DNA of 64,000 nucleotides from Novipirellula aureliae. Lineage in GTDB: Bacteria; Planctomycetota; Planctomycetia; Pirellulales; Pirellulaceae. The notes beneath the pieces were generated by a model. That model searched no databases. It was not told where the DNA came from and was given only the letters and a program-made list of their open reading frames with translations. The position numbers were made by a program, and so were the translations under genes. Shown here in pieces: positions 7,300 through 16,122 of the stretch (within the stretch, counting starts at the first letter, position 1; each line of letters begins with the position of its first letter). Where the stretch lies: contig NZ_SJPY01000009.1 of the NCBI RefSeq assembly GCF_007860185.1, positions 88,316-152,315 of the forward strand. The letters run 5' to 3'.

Positions 7300-10200
7300 A
7301 GCAGATCGATGTCGTTTTCGGAAATCGGACTGTCCGCATAGTCATCGCCGATCACCTCATCAAGCAGCTGCACTTGGGCAAGATTGGCATTCGGCATTGG
7401 CTCCGCTACCAGTCTATCCGATTCTGACGCGAGTATTGTAGGCAGTTCGTCAAAAATTCTCGTCTCAGCGAGTTCTTCGACTTGGTTGCTGACGGCAATC
7501 ACCGACTGCGGAATCATGGAACCGCCGGATTCACCTTCGCCAGCACTCGATAATGGTTCAACTCCGCTGTTGAGTCGGTTGATGACGATGAGCGCGTCCA
7601 ATGCTGAAATCCGATCATCCCCATTCACGTCCAGCAAAGCAGCAGCTTCGGATGCCGTTTCGCCTTCTGTCGCGAGGGTGTCCGCATCGCGACTGAGGTA
7701 GTTGATCACCGACAAAGCATCCATTGCTGTGGTGAATCCGTCCCCAGTCGTATCCGTCGGTTGCAGAATGTTTGTTGGAGAGGTCGGTGAGAACGCATCC
7801 GTTCCCGAGGTCGAGCGAATCGTGAAGATGCGTTGTTCCGTTTGTGCCTCAAAGAGAATAGCGTAGATTCGACCCGCCACGACCGTCACACTCGTGCTAC
7901 CACCTTCGTAAACATCGATGCGTTCTGAACTCGCGTCAACAACTCGAACAATTTCGCTAATCGAAGCGGTTCCAACCGGGAACACGGATAGGGTCGTGTC
8001 AGCGAACGCCTCAAAGATTATCGCTGATCGCATACTGCTCGCGGGAATCACATGCACCCTAACGACAACGTCAGGCCTGAAGATCTGAGTAGGAATCGTT
8101 GGTGTCTCAATATTTTCATTTGTAACATTTACAGCCACGCTATCGAGTGCAGCGTAGGCCGCATCGTCACTGGTCATCGCAAATGTCAAGGCGACCACTT
8201 GGCTGCCATCCGAAACACCATCTTCTACTCCCGTAACAGTAACGGTTTGAGCCACATTCCAATTCTCGGATGTGAACGTCAATGTTGAAGGGCTAGCGGT
8301 TACTTCACCGACGTTTGCACTGGTTACCGTGACGACAACATCAGCCGTTGGTTGGCTGGTAAGCATCACGCTAACTGTGTCACTCGATCCGTTCTCATCG
8401 ACCGTTGTTGTGCCACCGCTTTGTGTCACAACCAACCCGGGGGTAGGTGCAGCGTCGGAAACAGTGATCGTCTCCGTATCGGTGCTGGTTGCCCCATCAT
8501 CGTCGGTGACTTGCAGACCAACCGTGAAGGTCCCGGCGGTCGTCGCATCGAACGTTGTCGTGACTCCGGTGGCGTCGTCGTATTGGCCATCGTTATCCAA
8601 GTCCCATGCATACGTCGTGATCGTGCCATCGGTATCCGATGAAGTCGCCGCGCTGAGCGTGATCATATCTCCAACGCTTCCCATGTATGGGCCACCAGCG
8701 TCGGCGGTTGGAGCGACGTTCTCAATCACGTCGTTGGTGTTTGCAGCACCGGGGGTGGCGGCCGACAACACGGTCAATGTCGAGGAACCATCGGGGAAAC
8801 GACCATAAGAGACGTCCGTTGTCTGCTCACCAAAGGTGATCGAATCGACCAGTGTGGCTCCATCGACATTGTAGAGTAAGACAGACTCGCCACTGGCGGA
8901 CAGTTTGAATGCCGCGTGAGTGTCCCCTTGATCGGTATCGCCATCGGCCCAGATAACTAGATAACCGCCTGCATCGATCGTTGATCCGTCGGGGAATTGC
9001 CACTGCGTCGGATCGGCAGCATCGTCGGTCAGGTAGAAACCACTGAGGTCAATCGAAGTCGTTCCTGGATTGTACAGTTCGACCCAATCCTCGAACGCCC
9101 CCGCTTCGTCGGGATCTTCGATGACCGAGTCATTGTCGGCCATGATCTCGTTGACGTAGACCACTGGTGTTTCGAGAGTCACACCAACCGTCGCTGTGTC
9201 GGTGCTGGTTGCCCCACCATCGTCGGTGACTTGCAGACCAACCGTTAGGGTCCCGGCGGTCGTCGCATCGAACGTTGTCGTGACTCCGGTGGCGTCGTCG
9301 TATTGGCCATCGTTATCCAAGTCCCATGCATACGTCGTGATCGTGCCATCGGTATCCGATGAAGTCGCCGCGCTGAGCGTGATCATGTCGCCAACGCTTC
9401 CCGTGTATGGTCCACCAGCGTCGGCGGTTGGAGCGACGTTCTCAATCACGTCGTTGGTGTTTGCAGCACCGGGGGTGGCGGCCGACAACACGGTCAATGT
9501 CGAAGAACCATCGGGGAAACGACCATAAGAGACGTCCGTTGTCTGCTCACCAAAGGTGATCGAATCGACCAGTGTGGCTCCATCGACATTGTAGAGTAAG
9601 ACAGACTCGCCACTGGCGGACAGTTTGAATGCCGCGTGAGTGTCCCCTTGATCGGTATCGCCATCGGCCCAGATAACTAGATAACCGCCTGCATCGATCG
9701 TTGATCCGTCGGGGAATTGCCACTGCGTCGGATCGGCAGCATCGTCGGTCAGGTAGAAACCACTGAGGTCAATCGAAGTCGTCCCTGGATTGTACAGTTC
9801 GACCCAATCCTCGAATGCCCCCGCTTCGTCGGGATCTTCGATGACCGAGTCATTGTCGGCCATGATCTCGTTGATAGAGACCTCCACCGATTCCGGTTCC
9901 AGATCGTAGGTTGCCAAGACCGAAGATAGGTACGTTGATCGTTCTGAAATAAAGCTGGTCAATCCGTAGATCGTTCTGCCGCCCGAGGTCCCGGTGGTCG
10001 TCAAGTTCATTTCGAATGCTTCGGTCGTGAACTGCTTGTTCGGGTCCGCATCAACATCCTCGCGAATCAAATCGGCCAGTTCGTTGATTCGAGCGGTGGC
10101 CGTCGTGGCATCGAAGCCCTCTTGCAACATTTCGTTGAGATCGCGGAGATAGGCGAGGCTATAGTCATCGACCGCCCATAGGTTTTCCATCAGCGGTCGT

Positions 10201-12056
10201 TCTTCGTCCTCAATCGGTGTGCCGGGTGGCCCCATCGTCGTTGCTGTGGGCAGCCAGAACGGATCGATCTCGACCGGGTTTTGGAAGCGGTCGACGAACT
10301 GCGTGAACGTGCCGAACGATTCGTTCGCATCCCAGAGGATGTGAGTGAATTGCCCGGTGTCGTCGCGATCATAGAGGTAGTAATTATGAGCCGCACCTGA
10401 GTAGGAATCCAAGTTCACAAAGAGATTGTTGATCGCCAGCGCGGCCAGAGTGTCATCCACATCCAGCAATGGTTCGATCGCATCGGTCAATTGGGCGGTC
10501 GGAGTGTTGTTGAGCACATCGATGAATTCAATCAACTGTGAGTAATCGTTCTCTGTTTCGTTGGTCTTCAGTTCGTAGAAGGCTTCATATTCGGTTTGGT
10601 CGGTACCCAAGTAAGTCAAATCCGAGCCAAAGTCGGCTTGTGGATCACTGAGCACGGCATCATCCGACGCGGTACCTTTGTACAAATTGCCGTCTTCGTC
10701 CTCGCCAAATCGAGTTTCCACGTAAGTCGAGTCGACTTGTTCGACCGCCGTGTACAGGCCGTAGTACTCACCGTTGATATAGACCTTGGTGAAAACCGCG
10801 CGACCGGCACCTTCGACAAAATTGGAAGCGAAATCATAGACCAACTTCTCTCGCAGCATCGTCGGGTCGTTGTAGTTGTTGTTCAGATTCAGCTTCTTCA
10901 AGCCCATGAACGTCAGATCTTCAAATTCGTTGAAGTCAATTTTGATCGACTTCTTGACGCCGGCGCCGTCAAACGACGAGTTTCCTTTAAAACGAACCCC
11001 CACCGAGTCCAACGCGACCCCATCTGCAACAAAATCGGCTACAAAATAGGGGTCGTCTGCATCGGTAGAGTGCGATGTGTAGAGTGTGTTGTACCAATCG
11101 TCATCATCAAACGTGATCGAGACCTCATGGACATAGGTGTCATCGAAGAATGCGGCCGCCTCATCATCGATTGTGACGGGATCCCAGGCTGACGGCACGT
11201 CTCCCACCTGCGTCACCTTAATCGTCCCCGTGTCCACGCTGATCGCACCATCATCGTCTGTCACTTGCAAACCGACGACGAACGTCCCCACCGTTGCCGA
11301 CGAAAAGCTGACCGTCTCCCCCGTTGCGTCGTCATAAACGCCGTCGTAATCCAAATCCCAAGCGTAATTCGAGATCGTTCCGTCAGCGTCGGAAGAAGCT
11401 GATCCGCTCAGCGAAATCGTATCCGCGGTCGTGCCGAAATAAGGGCCGCCTGCATTGGCGGTCGGAGCGAGGTTTGCATCGCCAACGATGGAGTTGGCCG
11501 CACCAGGTGTCGGCGTCGTTAGTATACTGAGCGTCTCGCTGCCATCGGGAGAACGCCCGTAAGAAACATCGGTCACCTGAGCACCGAACTCGAGTGAGTC
11601 GACCTGGGTCGTGCCGTCGGTGTCGTAGAGAGCAACCGTTTCGCCGCCTGCCGACAATTTGAACGAAGCGTGATTGTCACCCTGTTCGGGTTCACCATCA
11701 GCCCAAATCAACAGGAAGCCACCGGCGGCGACGGACGATCCGGCCGGAATTTGCCACTGCGTGGGATCGCTAACGTCGTCGGTCAGATACATGCCCCCGA
11801 GGTCGACTGCCGCTGTACCCGCATTGTAGATTTCAAACCAATCCTCGAACGCCCCCGCCTCATCGGGATCTTCGATGATGGCATCGTTGTCAGCCATGAT
11901 CTCGTTGATAAAGAGGTCTCCGGCGAGCAATTGACGTGCCTCTAGGGCCTCCGCCCGCAGGCGACGCGAGGGCCGACGGCGGCGAGAACGCTTGCGATCC
12001 TGCGAGCGGCCTAATCTTGATAATGTGCGGCTGAAAAAACTCTGTGATTTTGGCAT
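7257..12056 (-). CDS. Giant exported CotH / lamin-tail / dockerin protein
   Basis: A 1599-aa protein. Parts in order: basic leader with the LEARQLLAG form of the planctomycete LEPR-XLL export motif (about 36-46); lamin-tail domain 1 (about 47-190); PKD-like domain (195-285); CotH kinase-like domain (about 290-720; GVRFKGNSSF, KKLNLNN, YINGEYYGLY and WDANESFG motifs); two nearly identical lamin-tail plus PKD modules (725-960 and 965-1197); a Calx-beta-like domain (about 1200-1315); an unassigned beta-rich region; and a dockerin type I pair (DTTGDGFTTAMDALSVINYL and DVNGDDRISALDALIVINRL, about 1430-1500). CotH proteins are atypical kinases known to phosphorylate spore-coat proteins. A surface or matrix role is inferred. 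The last nine residues (WHRLPACDL) come from the adjoining repeat array. Confidence 0.93.
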   Translation of the reverse strand: MPKSQSFFSRTLSRLGRSQDRKRSRRRRPSRRLRAEALEARQLLAGDLFINEIMADNDAIIEDPDEAGAFEDWFEIYNAGTAAVDLGGMYLTDDVSDPTQWQIPAGSSVAAGGFLLIWADGEPEQGDNHASFKLSAGGETVALYDTDGTTQVDSLEFGAQVTDVSYGRSPDGSETLSILTTPTPGAANSIVGDANLAPTANAGGPYFGTTADTISLSGSASSDADGTISNYAWDLDYDGVYDDATGETVSFSSATVGTFVVGLQVTDDDGAISVDTGTIKVTQVGDVPSAWDPVTIDDEAAAFFDDTYVHEVSITFDDDDWYNTLYTSHSTDADDPYFVADFVADGVALDSVGVRFKGNSSFDGAGVKKSIKIDFNEFEDLTFMGLKKLNLNNNYNDPTMLREKLVYDFASNFVEGAGRAVFTKVYINGEYYGLYTAVEQVDSTYVETRFGEDEDGNLYKGTASDDAVLSDPQADFGSDLTYLGTDQTEYEAFYELKTNETENDYSQLIEFIDVLNNTPTAQLTDAIEPLLDVDDTLAALAINNLFVNLDSYSGAAHNYYLYDRDDTGQFTHILWDANESFGTFTQFVDRFQNPVEIDPFWLPTATTMGPPGTPIEDEERPLMENLWAVDDYSLAYLRDLNEMLQEGFDATTATARINELADLIREDVDADPNKQFTTEAFEMNLTTTGTSGGRTIYGLTSFISERSTYLSSVLATYDLEPESVEVSINEIMADNDSVIEDPDEAGAFEDWVELYNPGTTSIDLSGFYLTDDAADPTQWQFPDGSTIDAGGYLVIWADGDTDQGDTHAAFKLSASGESVLLYNVDGATLVDSITFGEQTTDVSYGRFPDGSSTLTVLSAATPGAANTNDVIENVAPTADAGGPYTGSVGDMITLSAATSSDTDGTITTYAWDLDNDGQYDDATGVTTTFDATTAGTLTVGLQVTDDGGATSTDTATVGVTLETPVVYVNEIMADNDSVIEDPDEAGAFEDWVELYNPGTTSIDLSGFYLTDDAADPTQWQFPDGSTIDAGGYLVIWADGDTDQGDTHAAFKLSASGESVLLYNVDGATLVDSITFGEQTTDVSYGRFPDGSSTLTVLSAATPGAANTNDVIENVAPTADAGGPYMGSVGDMITLSAATSSDTDGTITTYAWDLDNDGQYDDATGVTTTFDATTAGTFTVGLQVTDDDGATSTDTETITVSDAAPTPGLVVTQSGGTTTVDENGSSDTVSVMLTSQPTADVVVTVTSANVGEVTASPSTLTFTSENWNVAQTVTVTGVEDGVSDGSQVVALTFAMTSDDAAYAALDSVAVNVTNENIETPTIPTQIFRPDVVVRVHVIPASSMRSAIIFEAFADTTLSVFPVGTASISEIVRVVDASSERIDVYEGGSTSVTVVAGRIYAILFEAQTEQRIFTIRSTSGTDAFSPTSPTNILQPTDTTGDGFTTAMDALSVINYLSRDADTLATEGETASEAAALLDVNGDDRISALDALIVINRLNSGVEPLSSAGEGESGGSMIPQSVIAVSNQVEELAETRIFDELPTILASESDRLVAEPMPNANLAQVQLLDEVIGDDYADSPISENDIDLLATDSWHRLPACDL
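8478..9874 (-). repeat. Near-identical intragenic duplication, 720-bp period
   Basis: Positions 8478-9154 and 9198-9874 match almost base for base with an offset of exactly 720 bp (240 codons). Each copy encodes one PKD-like and one lamin-tail module. Only scattered substitutions separate them, so the duplication is recent or maintained by gene conversion; the first lamin-tail module of the same protein (near 11460-11910) is much more diverged. Confidence 0.93.
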
Positions 12057-12476
12057 CGTGGCTATGGCTTCAATTCAATCGTTGATTAGACCACCCCGAG
12101 TTAGGGGGGTTCAGCAGACCGTTTGCTGAACGACGGAGTGGGGGCGGATTTTCTTCGCTGGTTGACAATGCGTCATCCACTTCAGGAAAGGGCCATTTTT
12201 TGAACTCGCCGCCACGATTATTTTTTTTCGGAGGGCGAAAAATACCAGACGGTAAAAAAATGAACGATCAAAGCCAACTTCCATGTTGCATGCCTATTTT
12301 AAAACCCCGATGATTCATGTGCCGAGCTGACGGCACAACGTCGTGGACGACAAGGCAAAACTTACGTTTTTGTTAAAAAAATTGGCCCTCTCCAAGCACG
12401 TTTAACGCATAACAGGTTCTGAGCTGACAGCCGCCAGAAACCTTGTGCCCAGATATTCGTACCCAGAATTTGATAA
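12057..12476. other. Divergent intergenic region between two CotH genes
   Basis: A 420-bp AT-richer gap with no gene. It holds an inverted repeat GTTCAGCA-N7-TGCTGAAC (about 12109-12131) and must carry promoters for both flanking genes. No convincing promoter pair could be fixed by eye. Confidence 0.5.
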
Positions 12477-14192
12477 ATGAAAAAAAAACTTCTTTCGCTA
12501 CTGATTGTTGGTGTGGCCGTTGCAGGGATCGTCTATGCGAAACGAGCCGAACGGTTTGGTTTGGGCGGACCGGGTGGGCCAGATCGCACGGAACGAAAAA
12601 TCGTCGAGGAGTATGATGCCGACGAGAGCGGCTGGCTCGATGCGAACGAACGACAGCTGGCCCGCAAAGCAATCGCGTCCAATCAGGGCCGAAGAGCCGG
12701 CCTTGGCGGTGGACCCAAAGGACCGGGCCATGGCGAAGCGACGCTGCCGGGAACGCCCGGACCGAAGGTGGCAGTGAGCGATGTGGATACCTATCCGGAC
12801 CATTCGCTGTACGACACCAGCATCTTGCGAACGGTGTTCTTGCAATTCGGCAATCCTGACTGGGAATCCGAGTTGGAAGATTTTTATTCCACCGATGTGG
12901 ATGTCCCGGCTACCATGATCCTAGATGGAAAGACCTACGAGAACGTCGGAGTTCACTTTCGCGGTGCTTCGTCATTTGACCACGTCCCGCGTGGTGGCAA
13001 GCGGTCGGTCAATATATCGCTGGACATGATTCATGGCGACCAAAACATTGACGGATACAAAACGTTGAACCTACTGAACTGCCATTGTGATCCGTCCATG
13101 ATGAGCAGTGTCGTTTATTCGTACATCGCTCGCCAATACATCCCGGCTCCCAAAGCCAACTTCGTTCATCTCGTCATCAATGGTGAAAGTTGGGGGTTGT
13201 ACAACAATGTTCAGCAATTCGACAAAAAGTTTTTGGAAGAAAACTATAACGGATCAAAAGGGACACGTTGGAAGGTCAGCGGCAACCCGCAAGCGGATGG
13301 TGGCCTGCGTTATCTAGGCGATGATCTGGAACCGTACAAGGAGCGGTTTGAGATGAAGTCGAACGATGGCAAGAAAGCTTGGACGGCCCTGGTGCAGCTA
13401 TGCAAGACCTTGAACCAAACCCCGACTGAACAGCTCGTGCCCGCACTCGAGCCAATCCTTGATATTGACGAAACCCTTAAATTCCTCGCGTTAGACGTCA
13501 CGCTAGCCAATAACGACGGCTATTGGACACGGGCGAGTGACTACAATCTTTTCCGAGATAGCGAAGGAAGATTCCACGTCCTCCCGCACGACATGAATGA
13601 AGCCTTTGCGTTGTCAGGCCCCGGACCAGGTGGTCCCGGACCAGGTGGCCCCAGACCAGGTGGCCCTGGGCCAGGTGGCCCTGGACCAGGCGGCCCCGGA
13701 CCAGGTGGCCCTGGGCCAGGAGACGTTGGTGGTAGAAGGGGGCCCGGCGATGGACCAAGCGGACCGGGCGGTCCCGATCACAAGCCAGGCCTGATCGGTG
13801 ACCTCTTCGGAAGCCTGATTGGCGGATTGGGTGATAGACCACTTCGCGCCCAGGTGGACACGGACCCTCTGGTCAACATCAAGAATGATCGCATGCCGCT
13901 GCGAAGCCGCCTGTTGGCGGTGCCCGAATTGCAGAAGCGTTATCTTCAATACGTTCAGCAAATCGCGAGCGAATCGGTTGCCTGGGAGAAATTGGGCCCG
14001 GTCGTCGAGGGTTACCGACAACTCGTCGATCCGCTCGTCAAAGCCGATACCCGAAAGTTGTCATCCTATGAGGACTTTCAAGCGGCAATCGATCCTGAAA
14101 AGCCGTCAGCGGATCAACCAATGTCTTTACGGAAGTTCGCGGAGGAGCGACCCGCGTTTCTCATCTCTGCTATTGACAAAGCCGAACACTGA
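12477..14192 (+). CDS. Exported CotH-family atypical kinase with EF-hand-like loop
   Basis: A 571-aa protein from ATG 12477 with a signal peptide (MKKKLLSLLIVGVAVAGIVYA). Next comes an EF-hand-like loop (DADESGWLDANE, about 43-54), then the CotH domain (about 95-530): GVHFRGASSF, KTLNLLNCHCDPSMM, LVINGESWGLYNNVQQFDK, KGTRWKVSGNPQ, and the probable metal-binding LPHDMNEAF. A collagen-like GPGPGGP low-complexity insert (about 380-430) lies between the catalytic motif and the C-terminal part. Compared with the CotH domain of the divergent neighbour, it is shorter and has an insert. CotH enzymes use ATP to phosphorylate Ser residues in coat proteins; the substrate here is unknown, though the EF-hand and low-complexity neighbours are candidates. 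No clear Shine-Dalgarno. Confidence 0.9.
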   Translation: MKKKLLSLLIVGVAVAGIVYAKRAERFGLGGPGGPDRTERKIVEEYDADESGWLDANERQLARKAIASNQGRRAGLGGGPKGPGHGEATLPGTPGPKVAVSDVDTYPDHSLYDTSILRTVFLQFGNPDWESELEDFYSTDVDVPATMILDGKTYENVGVHFRGASSFDHVPRGGKRSVNISLDMIHGDQNIDGYKTLNLLNCHCDPSMMSSVVYSYIARQYIPAPKANFVHLVINGESWGLYNNVQQFDKKFLEENYNGSKGTRWKVSGNPQADGGLRYLGDDLEPYKERFEMKSNDGKKAWTALVQLCKTLNQTPTEQLVPALEPILDIDETLKFLALDVTLANNDGYWTRASDYNLFRDSEGRFHVLPHDMNEAFALSGPGPGGPGPGGPRPGGPGPGGPGPGGPGPGGPGPGDVGGRRGPGDGPSGPGGPDHKPGLIGDLFGSLIGGLGDRPLRAQVDTDPLVNIKNDRMPLRSRLLAVPELQKRYLQYVQQIASESVAWEKLGPVVEGYRQLVDPLVKADTRKLSSYEDFQAAIDPEKPSADQPMSLRKFAEERPAFLISAIDKAEH

Positions 14193-14383
14193 TTCATTGG
14201 ATAAATGAGAGGCTCTTCTGAAGAAATTGTGGGTTAGAAGGAAGTTGCGGAAGGTTTCCTTATGCCCACGCCGTGCGAGGAAAGCTCGGCTGAGGAGCAA
14301 CTGACTTAGGGACAACGGGCACTTGCGTTTGCTATGTCGGGCACGCGGCCCGATGGGCTCGCGGATGAACAGGAAAGGAAGGG

Positions 14384-15061
14384 TTACACCAGACGGTCTA
14401 GGAACGATCCCGTAGCACCGAGTTGCTCACCGAGTGATTGTTCGAACTCACTAAAGCTAACGCCATTCTCCTCGAACAGGCTGGTCAAGGCGGAGCGAAG
14501 TTTGTCTTGGGAGACTTCGCTGCCTGCATCCGCCGTTAACTCTTGGATGGTTTCGAGCATTTGGCTGATCAGCTCATCGGTTGAGGACTCTTCCAAACCA
14601 CTGGAGAGCAGAGCGGATTCCACAGCGCTGGTATCGCTTTCGTCTTCTCTGCGTGGTGGCGGTGGTCCATTTGGGCGTCCCCCGCCTGATGGTCCGCCGG
14701 GACCTGCCGGCCCATCCACACCTGACACGCCGCCCGCGACCGACACACCGCTCGAGTTCGCGGCACTGCCCGCTTGAATCGCTTCCTCGACTTCTCCCGA
14801 ATCGATGCCGTTGGCTTCGAGCACATCATTGACCGCCGTCTTCAGCGCTGGGCGGCTTGCCATCCCCGAGGAAGACTCGGATTTGAGTGCTGAGATCGCT
14901 TCGTCCACTTGCTCAAGTACATTGGCCGCTGTCGAATCATCGACGCCAATCGACTTGAGTGCCGATGCAAGATGCTCTTCGTTTTTTGGTGGACCTTGAG
15001 GACGTGAAGAGAACGCCGAAGCTTGGCTGGAAGAGGATGCGATCGAGTTGGAAATGTTCAT
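14384..15061 (-). CDS. Hypothetical protein made of two related halves
   Basis: A 225-aa Ser/Gly/Ala-rich protein from ATG 15061 without a signal peptide. Residues about 29-95 (LASALKSIGVDDSTAANVLE ... AVNDVLEANGIDSGEVEEAI) and about 150-215 (VESALLSSGLEESSTDELIS ... ALTSLFEENGVSFSEFEQSL) align as an internal duplication, joined by a Gly/Pro-rich linker. Each half looks like a helical pair with an EF-hand-like spacing but lacking the Asp ligands. No known family is recognised. It lies between the CotH protein and an EF-hand protein, and a short conserved low-complexity style (GPGGP) is shared with them, so a common matrix-related role is possible. Confidence 0.7.
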   Translation of the reverse strand: MNISNSIASSSSQASAFSSRPQGPPKNEEHLASALKSIGVDDSTAANVLEQVDEAISALKSESSSGMASRPALKTAVNDVLEANGIDSGEVEEAIQAGSAANSSGVSVAGGVSGVDGPAGPGGPSGGGRPNGPPPPRREDESDTSAVESALLSSGLEESSTDELISQMLETIQELTADAGSEVSQDKLRSALTSLFEENGVSFSEFEQSLGEQLGATGSFLDRLV

Positions 15062-15397
15062 TTTAGTACTTTGCTAATTGTTGTGTTGGCCGAAACACTT
15101 GACGCTTTTCCGCTACCGGAAAACGGAGTCGTGGCTGACTACTTTTCGGGTCCTGTTGCCCAAACTCTTGCACATAAAACATAGGAAAACGAGGGATTTC
15201 CGATAGTTTCTTGGCTTTTCAACTATTTGCGGAAATAGCCTGTAAAGCTTGGCCCCTTCCATCCTCGGGTGACGCATTAACACCGTGGCGGAACGTATCA
15301 AGACTTTCGGCAAGCTGAAAAAACAAACGTTTTGACGACTTTCGTTGGATCGAAAACCACTGGTTGCCAATCTTATCTCTCTCTTAGGAACCGAGCC
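15062..15397. other. Divergent intergenic region, nothing further seen
   Basis: A 336-bp gap between divergent genes without a plausible gene, repeat or strong hairpin. It should carry both promoters; none could be fixed by eye. Confidence 0.45.
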
Positions 15398-15955
15398 ATG
15401 AATCGCGTCTTTCAATTCTCCATCTTCGCTAGCATTGCACTGAGCACGAGTCTATTGTTTGCCCAGCCGCCGGGACGCGGTGGAGCCTCTGGGATGGGGC
15501 GTGGGGGACCGCCGCTGGAAATGATCATTCAATTGTTTACGCAAGCGGATTCAGACCACAACGGTAGCGTGACCAAGGCGGAACTGATGGCGGTTCTGCA
15601 AAACCAAGGTCAAGGCAATCAATTGGGTCGCGGTGGTCCGCCTCTGCAAAATAACAACTTCGGACAAGCCAACCAGCAAGCTGCCAATCAACCACGGCCC
15701 GAGGGGGCACCGGAAGGTCCGCCGCCAACACCCGGTCAAGTCTTGCCGGAACGCCTGACGCAGTCGCTCAACCTGAGTGTCCGGCAAGAGCGTCAACTTG
15801 CCGCCCTGCAAGCCGACGTTGACAAACGGCTCGCCGCAATCCTGACGGACGAGCAAGAAGAACAGCTTCAAAACTTTCAGCCATCGCATGGCCCCGACCA
15901 TGCCGAAGGCGGTGATGCCGACGTCGAAAATGGTAGGCCTCAACGCCCTGAGTGA
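15398..15955 (+). CDS. Exported EF-hand protein with Spy/CpxP-like tail
   Basis: A 185-aa product from ATG 15398 (a TTAGGAACC sequence lies upstream; the signal peptide MNRVFQFSIFASIALSTSLL ends at FAQ). After a Gly/Arg-rich segment, one EF-hand loop (DSDHNGSVTKAE) is visible at about 47-58. A Gln/Asn/Pro-rich linker follows, then a C-terminal helical part (SLNLSVRQERQLAALQADVDK and LTDEQEEQLQNF) resembling the LTxxQ pattern of Spy/CpxP periplasmic chaperones, which is common in planctomycetes in this combination. Probably a periplasmic or matrix calcium-binding protein. Same strand as, and 1.2 kb downstream of, the CotH gene, with the opposite-strand two-repeat gene between them. Confidence 0.82.
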   Translation: MNRVFQFSIFASIALSTSLLFAQPPGRGGASGMGRGGPPLEMIIQLFTQADSDHNGSVTKAELMAVLQNQGQGNQLGRGGPPLQNNNFGQANQQAANQPRPEGAPEGPPPTPGQVLPERLTQSLNLSVRQERQLAALQADVDKRLAAILTDEQEEQLQNFQPSHGPDHAEGGDADVENGRPQRPE

Positions 15956-16031
15956 AGCGCCTTTCCCGTTGTCGATCGCTGTGGATGACTTGCGTGACAT
16001 CTGTCATCGCGACCGCCGCGGCGAAGACACC

Positions 16032-16060
16032 TTAAGATGATTTCAGACTCTTGCTATAAT
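16032..16060 (+). promoter_or_regulatory. Sigma-70-type promoter of the Ser/Thr kinase gene
   Basis: A perfect TATAAT (16055-16060) stands 17 bp downstream of TTAAGA (16032-16037, four of six consensus bases). Transcription would begin near 16067, which makes the in-frame ATG at 16072 too close to be the usual start and supports ATG 16123. Confidence 0.6.
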
Positions 16061-16122
16061 CGTTCTGTAGAATGGAAAGAACGTATGCATCCATTTTTAA
16101 TCGTACAGGTCGAGACAACTTG

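Noticed and set aside
16072-16122. Longer start for the Ser/Thr kinase at 16072
   Set aside because: The TATAAT at 16055-16060 places the transcript start near 16067, and the family N-terminus begins at ATG 16123.
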